Positions 11,311 through 20,193 of a stretch of 64,000 bases of DNA are shown piece by piece (the first letter of the stretch is position 1; the number at the start of each line of letters is the position of its first letter). Source of the DNA: Geobacillus stearothermophilus ATCC 12980 (GTDB taxonomy: Bacteria > Bacillota > Bacilli > Bacillales > Anoxybacillaceae); assembly GCF_030369615.1 (NCBI RefSeq), contig NZ_CP128494.1:964001-1028000 (forward strand), given 5' to 3'. The notes under the pieces are model-generated. The model saw only the letters and a program-made list of their open reading frames with translations, was not told the origin of the DNA and did not search any database. The translations under genes were made by a program, and so were the position numbers.

Positions 11311-12411
11311 GTGGAAATCGTCCAGACCGCTGTCCGCCGGGCCTCCAGCGGCGGGCAGCCGCCATCGTTGCCGTCTGTTTATTCGCTCACGCTTGACGAG
11401 TGGAAAGAATGGCTTGCTGCTCAAGGCGAAAAGCCGTTTCGCGCCACACAAATTTACGAATGGCTGTATGAAAAGCGCGTCACCGATTTTGCCGAGATGA
11501 CGAACTTGCCGAAACGGCTGCGCGAACAGCTCGCGGCGTCGTTTTCGATCACGACGCTCAAAACGATTGTCAAGCAAACGTCCAAAGATGGGACGATCAA
11601 GTTTTTGTTTGAGCTCCATGACGGCTATTCGATCGAGACCGTGCTCATGCGCCATAACTACGGCAATTCGGTGTGCGTGACGACCCAAGTCGGCTGCCGC
11701 ATCGGTTGCACGTTTTGCGCCTCGACGCTCGGTGGGCTGAAGCGTCATTTGGAAGCGGGCGAAATCGTCGCTCAAGTTGTACACGTGCAAAAGGCGCTCG
11801 ATGAGACCAATGAGCGCGTCAGCAGCATCGTCGTGATGGGCATTGGCGAGCCGTTTGACAATTACGATGCGCTCATCAAATTTTTGCGCATCGTCAACCA
11901 TCCGAAAGGGTTGAACATCGGCGCCCGCCATATCACCGTGTCAACGAGCGGGATTATTCCGAAAATCTATCAATTTGCTGACGAAGGCATGCAAATCAAT
12001 TTCGCCATTTCGCTGCATGCACCGACGAACGAGCTACGGACGAAGCTGATGCCGATTAATAAGGCGTATCCGCTGCCGAAGCTCATGGAGGCGGTCCGAT
12101 ACTACATTGAAAAAACTGGACGGCGCGTGACGTTCGAGTACGGATTGTTCGGCGGAGTGAATGACCAACTTGAGCATGCCGAGCAGCTGGCCGAGCTGCT
12201 TAAAGGGCTGAAATGCCATGTAAATTTGATTCCGGTCAACTATGTGCCGGAGCGAAATTATGTGCGCACGCCGCGCAACCAAATTTTTGCCTTTGAACGG
12301 GCGCTGAAAAAACATGGAATCAACGTCACCATTCGCCGCGAACACGGACACGACATCGATGCCGCCTGCGGACAGCTTCGCGCGAAGGAGCGGAAAGAAG
12401 AGACGAGGTGA
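11311..12411 (+). CDS. rlmN: 23S rRNA A2503/tRNA A37 C2-methyltransferase (radical SAM)
   Basis: A 366-residue radical SAM enzyme. The 4Fe-4S motif C-x3-C-x2-C is seen as CRIGCTFC, and the second conserved cysteine lies near the C-terminus in DIDAACGQL. Other family features are [13 protein letters not shown] near the N-terminus, [11 protein letters not shown] and [12 protein letters not shown]. The start is a GTG at 11311, eight bases after AGAAGGTG; the ATG at 11306 is in another frame. The N-terminal extension before YSLTLDEW is similar in length to that of B. subtilis RlmN. Confidence 0.95.
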   Translation: MEIVQTAVRRASSGGQPPSLPSVYSLTLDEWKEWLAAQGEKPFRATQIYEWLYEKRVTDFAEMTNLPKRLREQLAASFSITTLKTIVKQTSKDGTIKFLFELHDGYSIETVLMRHNYGNSVCVTTQVGCRIGCTFCASTLGGLKRHLEAGEIVAQVVHVQKALDETNERVSSIVVMGIGEPFDNYDALIKFLRIVNHPKGLNIGARHITVSTSGIIPKIYQFADEGMQINFAISLHAPTNELRTKLMPINKAYPLPKLMEAVRYYIEKTGRRVTFEYGLFGGVNDQLEHAEQLAELLKGLKCHVNLIPVNYVPERNYVRTPRNQIFAFERALKKHGINVTIRREHGHDIDAACGQLRAKERKEETR

Positions 12412-12416
12412 ATCGG

Positions 12417-13166
12417 ATGCGAGCCGTTTTCCGAACTGATATCGGCCAAATTCGCGAGCATAACGAAGACAACGGCGGTGTATTTGTCAACGAAAGCGGC
12501 CAATATTTCGCGGTTGTCGCCGATGGAATGGGCGGTCACCGCGCCGGCGATGTGGCGAGCGCGATGGCGGTGGCGCACTTGCAAGAGCAATGGGAGCAAG
12601 CGCCGTGCGTTTCCTCGCCGGCTGAGGCGGAGCAGTGGCTGAAAGTGCAGATCGCAGCCGCCAATGAGCGGCTGTTTCGCTACGCCCTCTCCCATCCGGA
12701 ATGCCAAGGGATGGGAACGACGGTCGTCGGCGCCATTTGCGCTGGGCCGTTTGCCACCATCGCGCATATCGGCGACAGCCGCTGCTACTTATTGAACCAA
12801 AACGGAATTCAACAGTTGACCGATGACCATTCTCTTGTCAATGAGCTGGTCAAAAGCGGGCAAATTTCCAAAGAGGACGCCGAACACCATCCACGCAAAA
12901 ACGTGCTTTTGCGGGCGCTTGGCACCGAACCGGCCGTGAAGGTCGATATCAAAACCGTTTCCATCGATGACGGCGATATGCTCCTGCTATGCTCGGACGG
13001 ATTGTCAAATAAAGTGCCCGAGGCAGACATCGTGCAAATTTTGACCGGTGCCGGCGCGCTTGAAGAAAAAGCGCAGGCGCTCATCGAATTGGCGAACGGG
13101 CGGGGCGGAGAAGACAACATTTCGCTTGCAGTCGTTGATTTTTCAGTGGAACGTGAAGGTGGGTGA
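12417..13166 (+). CDS. prpC: PP2C-type serine/threonine phosphatase
   Basis: A 249-residue Mn2+-dependent phosphatase, partner of the kinase encoded next. Metal-binding motifs are visible: TDIGQIREHNED, VADGMGGHRAGD, AHIGDSRCYLL, LLCSDGLSN and GGEDNISLA. The ATG at 12417 lies six bases from GAGGTG (12405-12410); an in-frame GTG at 12408 overlaps that site. The family dephosphorylates PrkC and its targets, including ribosome-associated GTPases and elongation factors. The 3' end touches the prkC start region, as in B. subtilis. Confidence 0.96.
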   Translation: MRAVFRTDIGQIREHNEDNGGVFVNESGQYFAVVADGMGGHRAGDVASAMAVAHLQEQWEQAPCVSSPAEAEQWLKVQIAAANERLFRYALSHPECQGMGTTVVGAICAGPFATIAHIGDSRCYLLNQNGIQQLTDDHSLVNELVKSGQISKEDAEHHPRKNVLLRALGTEPAVKVDIKTVSIDDGDMLLLCSDGLSNKVPEADIVQILTGAGALEEKAQALIELANGRGGEDNISLAVVDFSVEREGG

Positions 13167-13171
13167 TCGGC

Positions 13172-15148
13172 GTGCTTATCGGAAAGCGATTGAACGACCG
13201 CTACAAAATCATCAGCCTGATCGGCGGCGGCGGCATGGCGAATGTCTATTTGGCCCGCGACATCATTTTGGAGCGCGATGTCGCCGTGAAAGTGCTCCGC
13301 CTTGATTTTGCCAACGACGACCGGTTTATTAAACGGTTCCGCCGCGAAGCGCAGGCGGCGACGAGCTTAAATCATGAGCATATTGTGCCGATTTACGACG
13401 TCGGCGAGGAAGAAGGCCTTTATTATATCGTGATGGAGTATGTGCGCGGTTCGACGCTGAAACAGTACATTCAGCAGCATGCCCCGCTTCCGGTCGAGCG
13501 GGCGCTTTGCATCATGGACCAACTGACGTCGGCCATCGCCCATGCCCATGAGAACGGTATTATCCACCGCGACATTAAACCGCAAAACATTTTGCTTGAT
13601 GAGCACGGCAACGTGAAAGTGACCGACTTCGGCATCGCGGTGGCGATGAGCGGAACGACGATTACACAGACGAACTCGGTGCTCGGTTCGGTTCATTATT
13701 TGTCGCCGGAGCAGGCGCGCGGCGGCATTGCCACTGAAAAGTCGGACATTTATTCGCTTGGCATCGTCATGTTTGAGCTTGTCACCGGCCGGCTGCCGTT
13801 TTCCGGCGAATCGGCCGTTTCGATCGTGCTGAAGCATTTGCAGGCGGAAACGCCGTCGCCCAAGGCGTGGAATCCCGACATTCCGCAAAGCGTCGAAAAT
13901 ATTATTTTAAAAGCGACGGCGAAAGACCCGTTTTACCGCTATGAATCGGCGCGCGCCATGAACGAGGACATCCGGACGGCGCTGGACCCGAGGCGGCGCA
14001 ACGAGGCCAAATTCACGATCCCGGATGACGGCGATGAAGCGACGAAGGCCATCCCGATCATAAAACATCCGGAAAGCGCCGCGCTTGAGCCGGAGACGCT
14101 TGTCTATGAGGAAAAGGCGAACGAGCCGGCCAAAGCGGATGACGAGCCAAAGGCGAAGCCGAAACGGAAGCGGGTCTGGATCGCCTGGCTTGCCGCCGTC
14201 ATCCTATTGCTTGGAGCGGCCGGCGTGAGCGCGCTCACATGGATTCCGGACGTGTTCTTTCCAAAGGAAGTGACGGTGCCGGATGTCGTCAATAAAGACT
14301 ATGACGAAGCTGTTGAACAGTTGTCGGCGCTCGGCTTGGAAATCAAAGACACGATCGATGTCGAAGATGATGCAATAGAAGAAGGAAAAGTCGTGCGCAC
14401 CGACCCGGAAGCCGGAATGACGGTGAAGCAAGGGGCCGGCATTGTCATCTATAAGAGCGCCGGCAAAAAGAAAATCGAGTTTCCAAGCTTTATCGGCGAC
14501 GATATTTCGGCCGCCGAGGAGGAGCTGCGCGCGGAAGGGTTCACTCGCATTACGCGCAACGGCCGCCATAGCGATAAGCCGGAAGGGACGATTTTGGATC
14601 AATATCCGTACGCCGGCGATGAAGTCGTGCCGAGCGAAACGGAAGTGATGTTCACGGTCAGCCTCGGTCCGGAAACCGTAACGCTCAAAGACTTGAGCGG
14701 CTATACGGAAAAAAGTGTGCGCGACTACGGCGAAGACCAAGGGCTGCGCATTGAAGTGAAGTACGAGTATTCCGATGAAGTGCCGAAAGGGCTTGTCATC
14801 TCGCAAACTCCGGCAGCCAATGAGCAGGTGGAAAAAGGCAAGACTGTTACGGTCGTCATTTCCCGCGGCCCGGAGCCGAAGCCATCCAAAACGGTCATCA
14901 AAGAAATCGTCATCCCATACGAGCCGGCGGAAAACGGACAGGTGGTGGAAGCCCAGCTTTACATTCAAGATGCGAACCATAACATGACAACGCCATATAA
15001 AACGTACCGGCTGACAGGGCCGGCCACGGAGATCGTAGAGTTTGAAATTCCATACGGGGAGACGGCGTATTATCGCGTTATTGTCAACAATGTTGTCAAA
15101 GACGAAGGATCGATTCCATATCCAGAACACGGCGGAAAAAAGGAGTGA
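13172..15148 (+). CDS. prkC: Membrane Ser/Thr protein kinase with PASTA domains
   Basis: A 658-residue Hanks-type kinase. The cytoplasmic kinase domain has the glycine loop GGGGMANVYLA, Lys40 in VAVKVL, the catalytic loop HRDIKPQN and TDFG. A single membrane helix runs near residues 333-355 (WIAWLAAVILLLGAAG). Outside the cell there are three PASTA repeats (about 365-432, 433-500, 501-568; for example VTVPDVVNKDYDEA) and a C-terminal immunoglobulin-like domain. The family senses muropeptides and acts in spore germination and cell wall homeostasis. The GTG at 13172, eight bases after GAAGGTGGG, gives the MLIGKR start and places the catalytic lysine at residue 40 as in B. subtilis; a GTG at 13163 is less likely. 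Confidence 0.96.
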   Translation: MLIGKRLNDRYKIISLIGGGGMANVYLARDIILERDVAVKVLRLDFANDDRFIKRFRREAQAATSLNHEHIVPIYDVGEEEGLYYIVMEYVRGSTLKQYIQQHAPLPVERALCIMDQLTSAIAHAHENGIIHRDIKPQNILLDEHGNVKVTDFGIAVAMSGTTITQTNSVLGSVHYLSPEQARGGIATEKSDIYSLGIVMFELVTGRLPFSGESAVSIVLKHLQAETPSPKAWNPDIPQSVENIILKATAKDPFYRYESARAMNEDIRTALDPRRRNEAKFTIPDDGDEATKAIPIIKHPESAALEPETLVYEEKANEPAKADDEPKAKPKRKRVWIAWLAAVILLLGAAGVSALTWIPDVFFPKEVTVPDVVNKDYDEAVEQLSALGLEIKDTIDVEDDAIEEGKVVRTDPEAGMTVKQGAGIVIYKSAGKKKIEFPSFIGDDISAAEEELRAEGFTRITRNGRHSDKPEGTILDQYPYAGDEVVPSETEVMFTVSLGPETVTLKDLSGYTEKSVRDYGEDQGLRIEVKYEYSDEVPKGLVISQTPAANEQVEKGKTVTVVISRGPEPKPSKTVIKEIVIPYEPAENGQVVEAQLYIQDANHNMTTPYKTYRLTGPATEIVEFEIPYGETAYYRVIVNNVVKDEGSIPYPEHGGKKE

Positions 15149-15152
15149 GGCT

Positions 15153-16034
15153 ATGGCAGAAGGGCAAATCATCAAAGCGTTGAGCGGATTTTATTACGTG
15201 CTCTCGGAAGGGAATGTGTTTCAGTGCCGCGGGCGCGGTGTGTTTCGCAAGCAAAAAGTGACGCCGCTTGTCGGCGACCGCGTCGTCTTTACGGCGACAA
15301 GTGAGACGGAAGGCTACATTTTGGACATTCGCGAGCGGCAAAATGAACTGGTGCGGCCGCCGATCGCCAACGTCGAGCAGGCGATTTTAGTTTTTTCTGC
15401 CGTAAGCCCGGACTTTAGCGCCAAGCTGTTGGACCGCTTTCTCGTCTTAATCGAATCGAAGGAAATTGCGCCGATTATCGTCATTAGCAAAATGGATTTG
15501 CTCGATGGCGAGGCGAAAGACGCGATCGCCCGTTATGCAGGTGATTACCGGCGCATTGGCTATGAGGTGATTGAGACGTCGACCGTGACAAAAGACGGCC
15601 TCGATAAGCTGGCGGCGCACCTGCGCGGCCGCGTCTCGGTCGTTGCCGGACAGTCCGGCGTCGGCAAGTCATCGCTGTTAAATGCGCTTCGCCCGGATTT
15701 GCGGCTGAAAACCGGCGATATTTCCACCCATTTAGGGCGCGGCAAACATACGACCCGCCACGTCGAGCTGCTGGAGGTGGCCGGCGGGCTCGTCGCCGAC
15801 ACACCGGGGTTTAGCGCCCTCGAGTTCGACGATATTGAACTTGACGAGCTGCCGCGCTATTTTCCGGAATTCCGGGAATACGGAGAAGGGTGCAAGTTCC
15901 GCGGCTGCCTTCATGTGGCCGAACCGAAATGTGCGGTCCGCGAGGCGGCTGAGGCTGGGGACATTCCGCCGTACCGCTACGACCATTATTTAAGTTTTGT
16001 TGCGGAAATGAAAGAACGAAAGCCGAGGTATTGA
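15153..16034 (+). CDS. rsgA: Small ribosomal subunit biogenesis GTPase RsgA
   Basis: A 293-residue circularly permuted GTPase that checks late 30S maturation. An N-terminal OB-fold is followed by the G4-like motif SKMDLL, the P-loop GQSGVGKSSLLN, the G3 motif DTPGFS and the C-terminal zinc cluster (GCKFRGCLHVAEPKCAV). The ATG at 15153 follows AGGAGTGAGG at 15141-15150. In B. subtilis the product (YloQ/CpgA) is a PrkC substrate, which fits its position right after prkC. Confidence 0.96.
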   Translation: MAEGQIIKALSGFYYVLSEGNVFQCRGRGVFRKQKVTPLVGDRVVFTATSETEGYILDIRERQNELVRPPIANVEQAILVFSAVSPDFSAKLLDRFLVLIESKEIAPIIVISKMDLLDGEAKDAIARYAGDYRRIGYEVIETSTVTKDGLDKLAAHLRGRVSVVAGQSGVGKSSLLNALRPDLRLKTGDISTHLGRGKHTTRHVELLEVAGGLVADTPGFSALEFDDIELDELPRYFPEFREYGEGCKFRGCLHVAEPKCAVREAAEAGDIPPYRYDHYLSFVAEMKERKPRY

Positions 16035-16037
16035 ACG

Positions 16038-16694
16038 ATGATTCGAATTGCGCCATCGATTTTGTCAGCTGATTTTTCCCGTTTGGCCGAGGAAATCCGT
16101 TCGGTGGAAGAAGGCGGAGCCGATTGGCTTCATGTCGATGTCATGGACGGACGGTTCGTGCCGAATATCACGATCGGGCCGCCGGTCGTTGCCGCCATTC
16201 GCCCGGTGACGAAGCTGCCGCTTGACGTTCATTTAATGATCGCCGACCCTGACCGATACATTCCGGCGTTCGCCAAAGCCGGGGCGGACATCATCTCCGT
16301 CCACGCCGAGGCGTGCGTGCATTTGCACCGGACGATTCACTTTATTAAAGAGCAAGGTGTCAAGGCCGGGGTCGTGTTGAATCCGCATACGCCGGTTGAG
16401 ACAATCCGCCATGTCATCGCCGATGTCGATCTTGTCCTATTGATGACAGTCAACCCGGGGTTTGGCGGGCAGGCGTTCATTCCGTCCGTCGTGCCGAAAA
16501 TTCGCGAAGTCGCCCGTTTGGCCGGCGAACAAAACAAGGCGCTGGACATCGAAGTGGACGGCGGCGTCAACGCGAAAACAGCGCCGCTTTGCGCCGAAGC
16601 CGGGGCGAATGTGCTCGTCGCCGGGTCGGCCATTTACAATGAGGCGGACCGGGCGGCGGCCATTCGCGCTTTGCGAGAAGCGTGCGCCAAGTAG
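16038..16694 (+). CDS. rpe: Ribulose-phosphate 3-epimerase
   Basis: Interconverts ribulose-5-phosphate and xylulose-5-phosphate in the pentose phosphate pathway. The 218-residue TIM barrel shows IAPSILSADFSRL, the metal and catalytic segments HVDVMDGRFVPNITIG and DVHLMI, the phosphate-binding VNPGFGGQAFIPS and IEVDGGVN. Size is typical. It starts three bases after rsgA. Confidence 0.97.
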   Translation: MIRIAPSILSADFSRLAEEIRSVEEGGADWLHVDVMDGRFVPNITIGPPVVAAIRPVTKLPLDVHLMIADPDRYIPAFAKAGADIISVHAEACVHLHRTIHFIKEQGVKAGVVLNPHTPVETIRHVIADVDLVLLMTVNPGFGGQAFIPSVVPKIREVARLAGEQNKALDIEVDGGVNAKTAPLCAEAGANVLVAGSAIYNEADRAAAIRALREACAK

Positions 16695-16747
16695 AGAACG
16701 GGCTCCTGCATCCGGCAGCCGCTGCAACGGTAGGCGGTGAGCGCCGG

Positions 16748-16780
16748 AAAAGCCAGGCAAGGCGAAACAAGGCTTTTTCT
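16748..16780 (+). terminator. Possible terminator between rpe and thiN
   Basis: AAAAGCC pairs with GGCTTTT over a 16-base loop and is followed by TCT. The stem is short, so this may be only partly efficient. Confidence 0.4.
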
Positions 16781-16809
16781 TATTGAAAAAGGCGAAGGGG
16801 GGAAGGGGA

Positions 16810-17460
16810 ATGGTGATCCATATTGTCGGCGGCGGCCCGCGTGAGCTTCTCCCTAGCTTGCGCCGCTATGACGGCGCGGATGTGCATTGGGTCGGCGTCG
16901 ACCGCGGCACAACGGCGCTGCTTGAAGCCGGCCTCCAGCCGGTGCGGGCGTTTGGCGATTTCGATTCCGTGCCGGCTGAAGAAGTGGCCAAGCTTCAGCA
17001 AATGCTTCCGGATTTGGAAATATGGCCGGCAGAAAAAGACAAAACAGATATGGAGATCGCCCTTGATTGGGCGGTGGAACAGGACGCCTGCCACATCCGT
17101 CTGTTTGGCGCCACCGGCGGACGGCTTGACCATCTGTTTGGCAATGTCGAGCTGTTGCTGAAATACGCCGGCCGGCCGATTGAAATCGTCGACCGGCAAA
17201 ATGTGTTGACCGTCCATCTGCCCGGCGTGCATACGATCACACGCGACGATCGATACCGCTATGTGTCTTACATCCCGATTTCTGAAACGGTGGCGGGGCT
17301 CACGCTTATTGGATTTAAATATCCATTGGCCGACTGTCATATTTCCCGCGGTTCCACACTATGTATTAGTAACGAACTTATCCAATCTTCCGGTACTTTT
17401 TCGTTTTCGGAAGGCATATTAATGATGATAAGGAGCAGCGATTTTGCCGGCTGCCCGTAG
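16810..17460 (+). CDS. thiN: Thiamine diphosphokinase
   Basis: A 216-residue thiamine pyrophosphokinase, which makes the cofactor thiamine diphosphate from thiamine and ATP. Family motifs are GVDRGTTALLEAGL, FGDFDSVP, PAEKDKTDMEIALDWA and GATGGRLDHLFGN; the C-terminal domain ends with EGILMMIRSSD. The ATG at 16810 follows a long G-rich site (GGGGGGAAGG). It sits between rpe and spoVM, as in B. subtilis (yloS). Confidence 0.94.
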   Translation: MVIHIVGGGPRELLPSLRRYDGADVHWVGVDRGTTALLEAGLQPVRAFGDFDSVPAEEVAKLQQMLPDLEIWPAEKDKTDMEIALDWAVEQDACHIRLFGATGGRLDHLFGNVELLLKYAGRPIEIVDRQNVLTVHLPGVHTITRDDRYRYVSYIPISETVAGLTLIGFKYPLADCHISRGSTLCISNELIQSSGTFSFSEGILMMIRSSDFAGCP

Positions 17461-17543
17461 TTGCGATTGGTCAGCAACGGAATATACTGGATAAGGAAAT
17501 GGCGGGAAGTGCGTGATATGACGGGTGTGAGGAGGGAATCGGG

Positions 17544-17624
17544 ATGAAGTTTTATACGATCAAGCTGCCGAAATTTTTAGGCGGAATTGTGCGGGCGGTG
17601 TTGAACGCGTTTAAAAAAGGGTAA
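17544..17624 (+). CDS. spoVM: Stage V sporulation protein SpoVM (26 residues)
   Basis: A very short gene encoding a 26-residue amphipathic peptide that starts MKFYTIKLPKFLGGIVRA and ends NAFKKG. It matches SpoVM, the peptide that recognises the positive curvature of the forespore outer membrane, anchors the SpoIVA coat basement layer and inhibits FtsH. The B. subtilis peptide is also 26 residues. AGGAGGG at 17530-17536 precedes the ATG by seven bases. The gene is in its usual place between thiN and rpmB. I could not recognise a convincing mother-cell (sigma E) promoter. It implies an endospore former. Confidence 0.95.
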   Translation: MKFYTIKLPKFLGGIVRAVLNAFKKG

Positions 17625-17625
17625 G

Positions 17626-17655
17626 AAAAAAGCACCATTTTTGGTGCTTTTTTTG
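17626..17655. terminator. Bidirectional terminator between spoVM and rpmB
   Basis: AAAAAGCACCA / TGGTGCTTTTT stem with a TTTT loop, a T-run on the + strand and an A-run that serves as the T-run on the - strand. It separates the convergent genes. Confidence 0.88.
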
Positions 17656-17663
17656 TTGAACGG

Positions 17664-17849
17664 TTAGACGCGTTTTACTTTTCCGGATTTCAGGGCGCGC
17701 GCCGAAACCCAAACGCGTTTCGGTTTGCCGTCGACTAAAATGCGCACTTTTTGCAAGTTGGCTTTCCACGTGCGGCGGCTGGCGTTCATGGCGTGCGAAC
17801 GTGTGTTGCCGAACGATTTTTTCTTGCCGGTAATGAAGCATTTCGCCAT
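17664..17849 (-). CDS. rpmB: 50S ribosomal protein L28
   Basis: A 61-residue L28. It starts [15 protein letters not shown] and contains [21 protein letters not shown] and [14 protein letters not shown], all family-specific. GGAGGG lies upstream of the ATG on the minus strand. Only one cysteine near the N-terminus is present, so it seems to be a zinc-free form. It is the only minus-strand gene in the window. Confidence 0.96.
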   Translation of the reverse strand: MAKCFITGKKKSFGNTRSHAMNASRRTWKANLQKVRILVDGKPKRVWVSARALKSGKVKRV

Positions 17850-17889
17850 CGTTTTTCCCTCCTTGCTTTTACATCCCTCTAAAAACACT

Positions 17890-17923
17890 ATTATAATTTA
17901 TCATACAACGGAAGGGATTGCAA
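17890..17923 (-). promoter_or_regulatory. Candidate rpmB promoter
   Basis: On the minus strand TTGCAA (17918-17923) is followed after 17 bases by TAAATT, and a perfect TATAAT lies at 17890-17895. The -35 and the best -10 are not ideally spaced, so the exact elements are uncertain. Confidence 0.35.
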
Positions 17924-17956
17924 TAGACGCGCTCTTTCTCTTTCAAGAAAATGTCC

Positions 17957-17986
17957 TTGACATATATTTCAGTTTTCGGCTAAATA
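17957..17986 (+). promoter_or_regulatory. Possible upstream promoter of yloU-fakA
   Basis: A perfect TTGACA -35 is present but the -10 at 17-18 bases (CTAAAT or TAAATA) is poor. Confidence 0.3.
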
Positions 17987-18009
17987 ATACTAGTGGGCGG
18001 CCGAGCGCT

Positions 18010-18037
18010 TTGAAAACAGAAAACGTTATAGTACAAT
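18010..18037 (+). promoter_or_regulatory. Sigma-A type promoter of yloU-fakA
   Basis: TTGAAA (18010-18015), 16-base spacer, TACAAT (18032-18037), about 40 bases upstream of the yloU start. Confidence 0.65.
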
Positions 18038-18075
18038 GGGGGTAGCTGTGCGAGATACGCAAAGGGGGAACGAAC

Positions 18076-18438
18076 ATGTCAATTGAATGGCAAACAAAAT
18101 ATGGGCGCATTGAAATTGCCAATGAGGTCATTGCCATGATTGCCGGGGGAGCGGCCGTCGATTGCTACGGCATTGTCGGAATGGCGTCGAAAAATCAAAT
18201 TCGCGACGGGCTGTCGGAAATTTTGCGCCGTGAGAACTTTTCCAAAGGAGTTATCGTCCGCGAGGAAAACGGCGAAGTACATATCGACATGTACATCATC
18301 GTCAGTTACGGGACGAAAATTTCCGAAGTCGCCCACAATGTGCAGTCGAAAGTGAAATATACACTCGATCAGACGCTTGGATTGGCGGTTCAGTCCATCA
18401 ACATTTACGTCCAAGGGGTTCGGGTGGTGAATCCGTAG
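18076..18438 (+). CDS. yloU: Asp23/Gls24 family envelope stress protein
   Basis: A 120-residue Asp23/Gls24 family protein (YloU-like). Characteristic parts are GRIEIANEVIAMIAGGAAVDCYGIVG near the N-terminus and the C-terminal NIYVQGVRVV. The family is membrane-associated or cytoplasmic and tied to alkaline and envelope stress; its biochemical role is unclear. It is nearly always upstream of fakA, suggesting a link to fatty acid uptake. AAAGGGGG precedes the ATG. Confidence 0.92.
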   Translation: MSIEWQTKYGRIEIANEVIAMIAGGAAVDCYGIVGMASKNQIRDGLSEILRRENFSKGVIVREENGEVHIDMYIIVSYGTKISEVAHNVQSKVKYTLDQTLGLAVQSINIYVQGVRVVNP

Positions 18439-18455
18439 TAAGGGGGAATCAGCCG

Positions 18456-20126
18456 GTGGCAATGAGGACGCTTGACGGAAGACGGTTTGCCGATATGGTG
18501 CAGCAAGGAGCCGCGCATTTGGCGAACAACGCCAAGGCGGTCGATGCGCTGAACGTCTTTCCGGTTCCAGATGGCGATACAGGAACAAACATGAACTTGT
18601 CGATGACGTCCGGAGCGAAAGAGGTGAAGGCGCATGTCTCCGACCATATCGGCAACGTCGCCGCGGCGCTGGCGAAAGGATTGTTGATGGGGGCGCGCGG
18701 CAATTCCGGCGTTATTTTGTCGCAGTTGTTCCGCGGGTTTGCCAAAGCGGTGGAAGGCAAACCGCAAGTGGACGGCTTCGAATTTGCCGCCGCCCTGCAA
18801 GCGGGGGTCGATACGGCCTATAAGGCGGTGATGAAGCCGGTCGAAGGAACGATCCTCACCGTAGCGAGAGAGGCGGCGCGAAAGGCAATTGAAACAGCGA
18901 AAAAAGATCGCGATGTCGTATCGGTGATGGAAGCGGCGCTTGCGGAGGCGAAAGCCGCGCTCAAGCGCACGCCGGAGCTGCTGCCGGTCTTAAAGGAAGT
19001 CGGGGTTGTCGACAGCGGCGGCCAAGGGCTTGTGTACGTGTACGAAGGATTCCTTGCCGCTTTGAAAGGAGAAGCTGTCAGCACCGCTCCCGCCGAAGTG
19101 CCGATGGAAGAGCTTGTAAAGATGGCTCATCATCAAAGCGCGCAAAGCCATATTCATACCGACGAAATTGAGTTTGGCTACTGTACGGAATTCATGGTTC
19201 GGTTTGAGAAGGACAAACTGGCCCAGCATCCGTTTTCCGAAGAAGTGTTTCGCCGCGACTTGAGCCGATTTGGCGATTCTTTGCTTGTCGTCGCCGACGA
19301 CGAGCTTGTCAAAGTGCACATCCATTCGGAAACGCCGGGCGAGGTGTTGACCTACGGCCAGCGCTACGGAAGTCTCATCAACATTAAAATTGAAAACATG
19401 CGCGAACAGCATGCCAACATCGTCGGCAAAGAGGCGGAACGGCCGCTGCAAGCCGGCGCGGAAGAAGCGAAGCCGTACGGCATCGTTGCCGTCGCGATGG
19501 GCGCCGGCGTGGCCGAATTGTTTCAAAGCATCGGCGCGCACGCGGTCATTGAAGGCGGACAGACGATGAACCCAAGCACCGAAGAAATCGCGGAGGCCAT
19601 TCGCCGCGTCAACGCGGAGACGGTGTTCGTGCTGCCGAACAACAAAAATGTCGTGATGGCGGCCAAACAAGCGGCCGAGCTTTCCGAGCGGCAGGTGATC
19701 GTCATCCCATCGAAAACCGTTCCGCAAGGCATGGCGGCGCTCTTGGCGTTCAATCCAGCGCAGTCAGCCGAGCAAAACGAGCGGGCGATGACGGCGGCGC
19801 TTTCGCGGGTGAAAACGGGGCAAGTGACGTTTTCCGTGCGCGATACAACAATCGATGGCGTCGAAATCGAAAAAGGCGACTACATGGGGCTGTTCGATGA
19901 CCGCATCGTCGTCGCCGATAAGGACAAGTTGGCCGTGACGAAGCGGCTGCTTGATGCGCTCATTGACGAGGAAAGTGAAATTGTCACCATTTTGTACGGC
20001 GAGGATGCGACCGAAGTGGAAGTGGAAACTGTTGTCGCCTATCTGGAAACGGAATATGATGGAGTGGAAGTCGAAGTGCACAACGGCCGGCAACCGCTCT
20101 ATCCGTTTATCATTTCCGTCGAATAA
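18456..20126 (+). CDS. fakA: Fatty acid kinase catalytic subunit FakA (DAK/DegV-like)
   Basis: A 556-residue protein (B. subtilis YloV). The N-terminal DhaL-like ATP-binding domain (about 1-200) carries ALNVFPVPDGDTGTNM and ARGNSGVILSQLFRGF; the middle and C-terminal parts are of the YloV/DegV-like type. It phosphorylates fatty acids bound to a FakB carrier, feeding exogenous fatty acids to PlsX/PlsY. The start is a GTG at 18456, nine bases after AGGGGG; an ATG at 18462 is possible. No fakB lies in this window. A terminator follows. Confidence 0.92.
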   Translation: MAMRTLDGRRFADMVQQGAAHLANNAKAVDALNVFPVPDGDTGTNMNLSMTSGAKEVKAHVSDHIGNVAAALAKGLLMGARGNSGVILSQLFRGFAKAVEGKPQVDGFEFAAALQAGVDTAYKAVMKPVEGTILTVAREAARKAIETAKKDRDVVSVMEAALAEAKAALKRTPELLPVLKEVGVVDSGGQGLVYVYEGFLAALKGEAVSTAPAEVPMEELVKMAHHQSAQSHIHTDEIEFGYCTEFMVRFEKDKLAQHPFSEEVFRRDLSRFGDSLLVVADDELVKVHIHSETPGEVLTYGQRYGSLINIKIENMREQHANIVGKEAERPLQAGAEEAKPYGIVAVAMGAGVAELFQSIGAHAVIEGGQTMNPSTEEIAEAIRRVNAETVFVLPNNKNVVMAAKQAAELSERQVIVIPSKTVPQGMAALLAFNPAQSAEQNERAMTAALSRVKTGQVTFSVRDTTIDGVEIEKGDYMGLFDDRIVVADKDKLAVTKRLLDALIDEESEIVTILYGEDATEVEVETVVAYLETEYDGVEVEVHNGRQPLYPFIISVE

Positions 20127-20131
20127 TATTA

Positions 20132-20140
20132 TGTTAAAAT
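20132..20140 (+). promoter_or_regulatory. Candidate extended -10 before sdaAB
   Basis: TGT followed by TAAAAT immediately precedes the terminator hairpin; no clear -35 is seen. Confidence 0.3.
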
Positions 20141-20170
20141 AATAGAAGGGAGCATTCCCTTCTATTTTTT
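20141..20170 (+). terminator. Rho-independent terminator after fakA
   Basis: Perfect 11-bp stem AATAGAAGGGA / TCCCTTCTATT, loop GCAT, T-run. Confidence 0.85.
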
Positions 20171-20193
20171 ATGCGAACGGAGGAAAGGCACCG

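Noticed and set aside
17461..17543. A sigma-E promoter for spoVM
   Set aside because: GAATATA occurs but no matching -10 (CATA-type) follows at the right spacing, so I do not report it.
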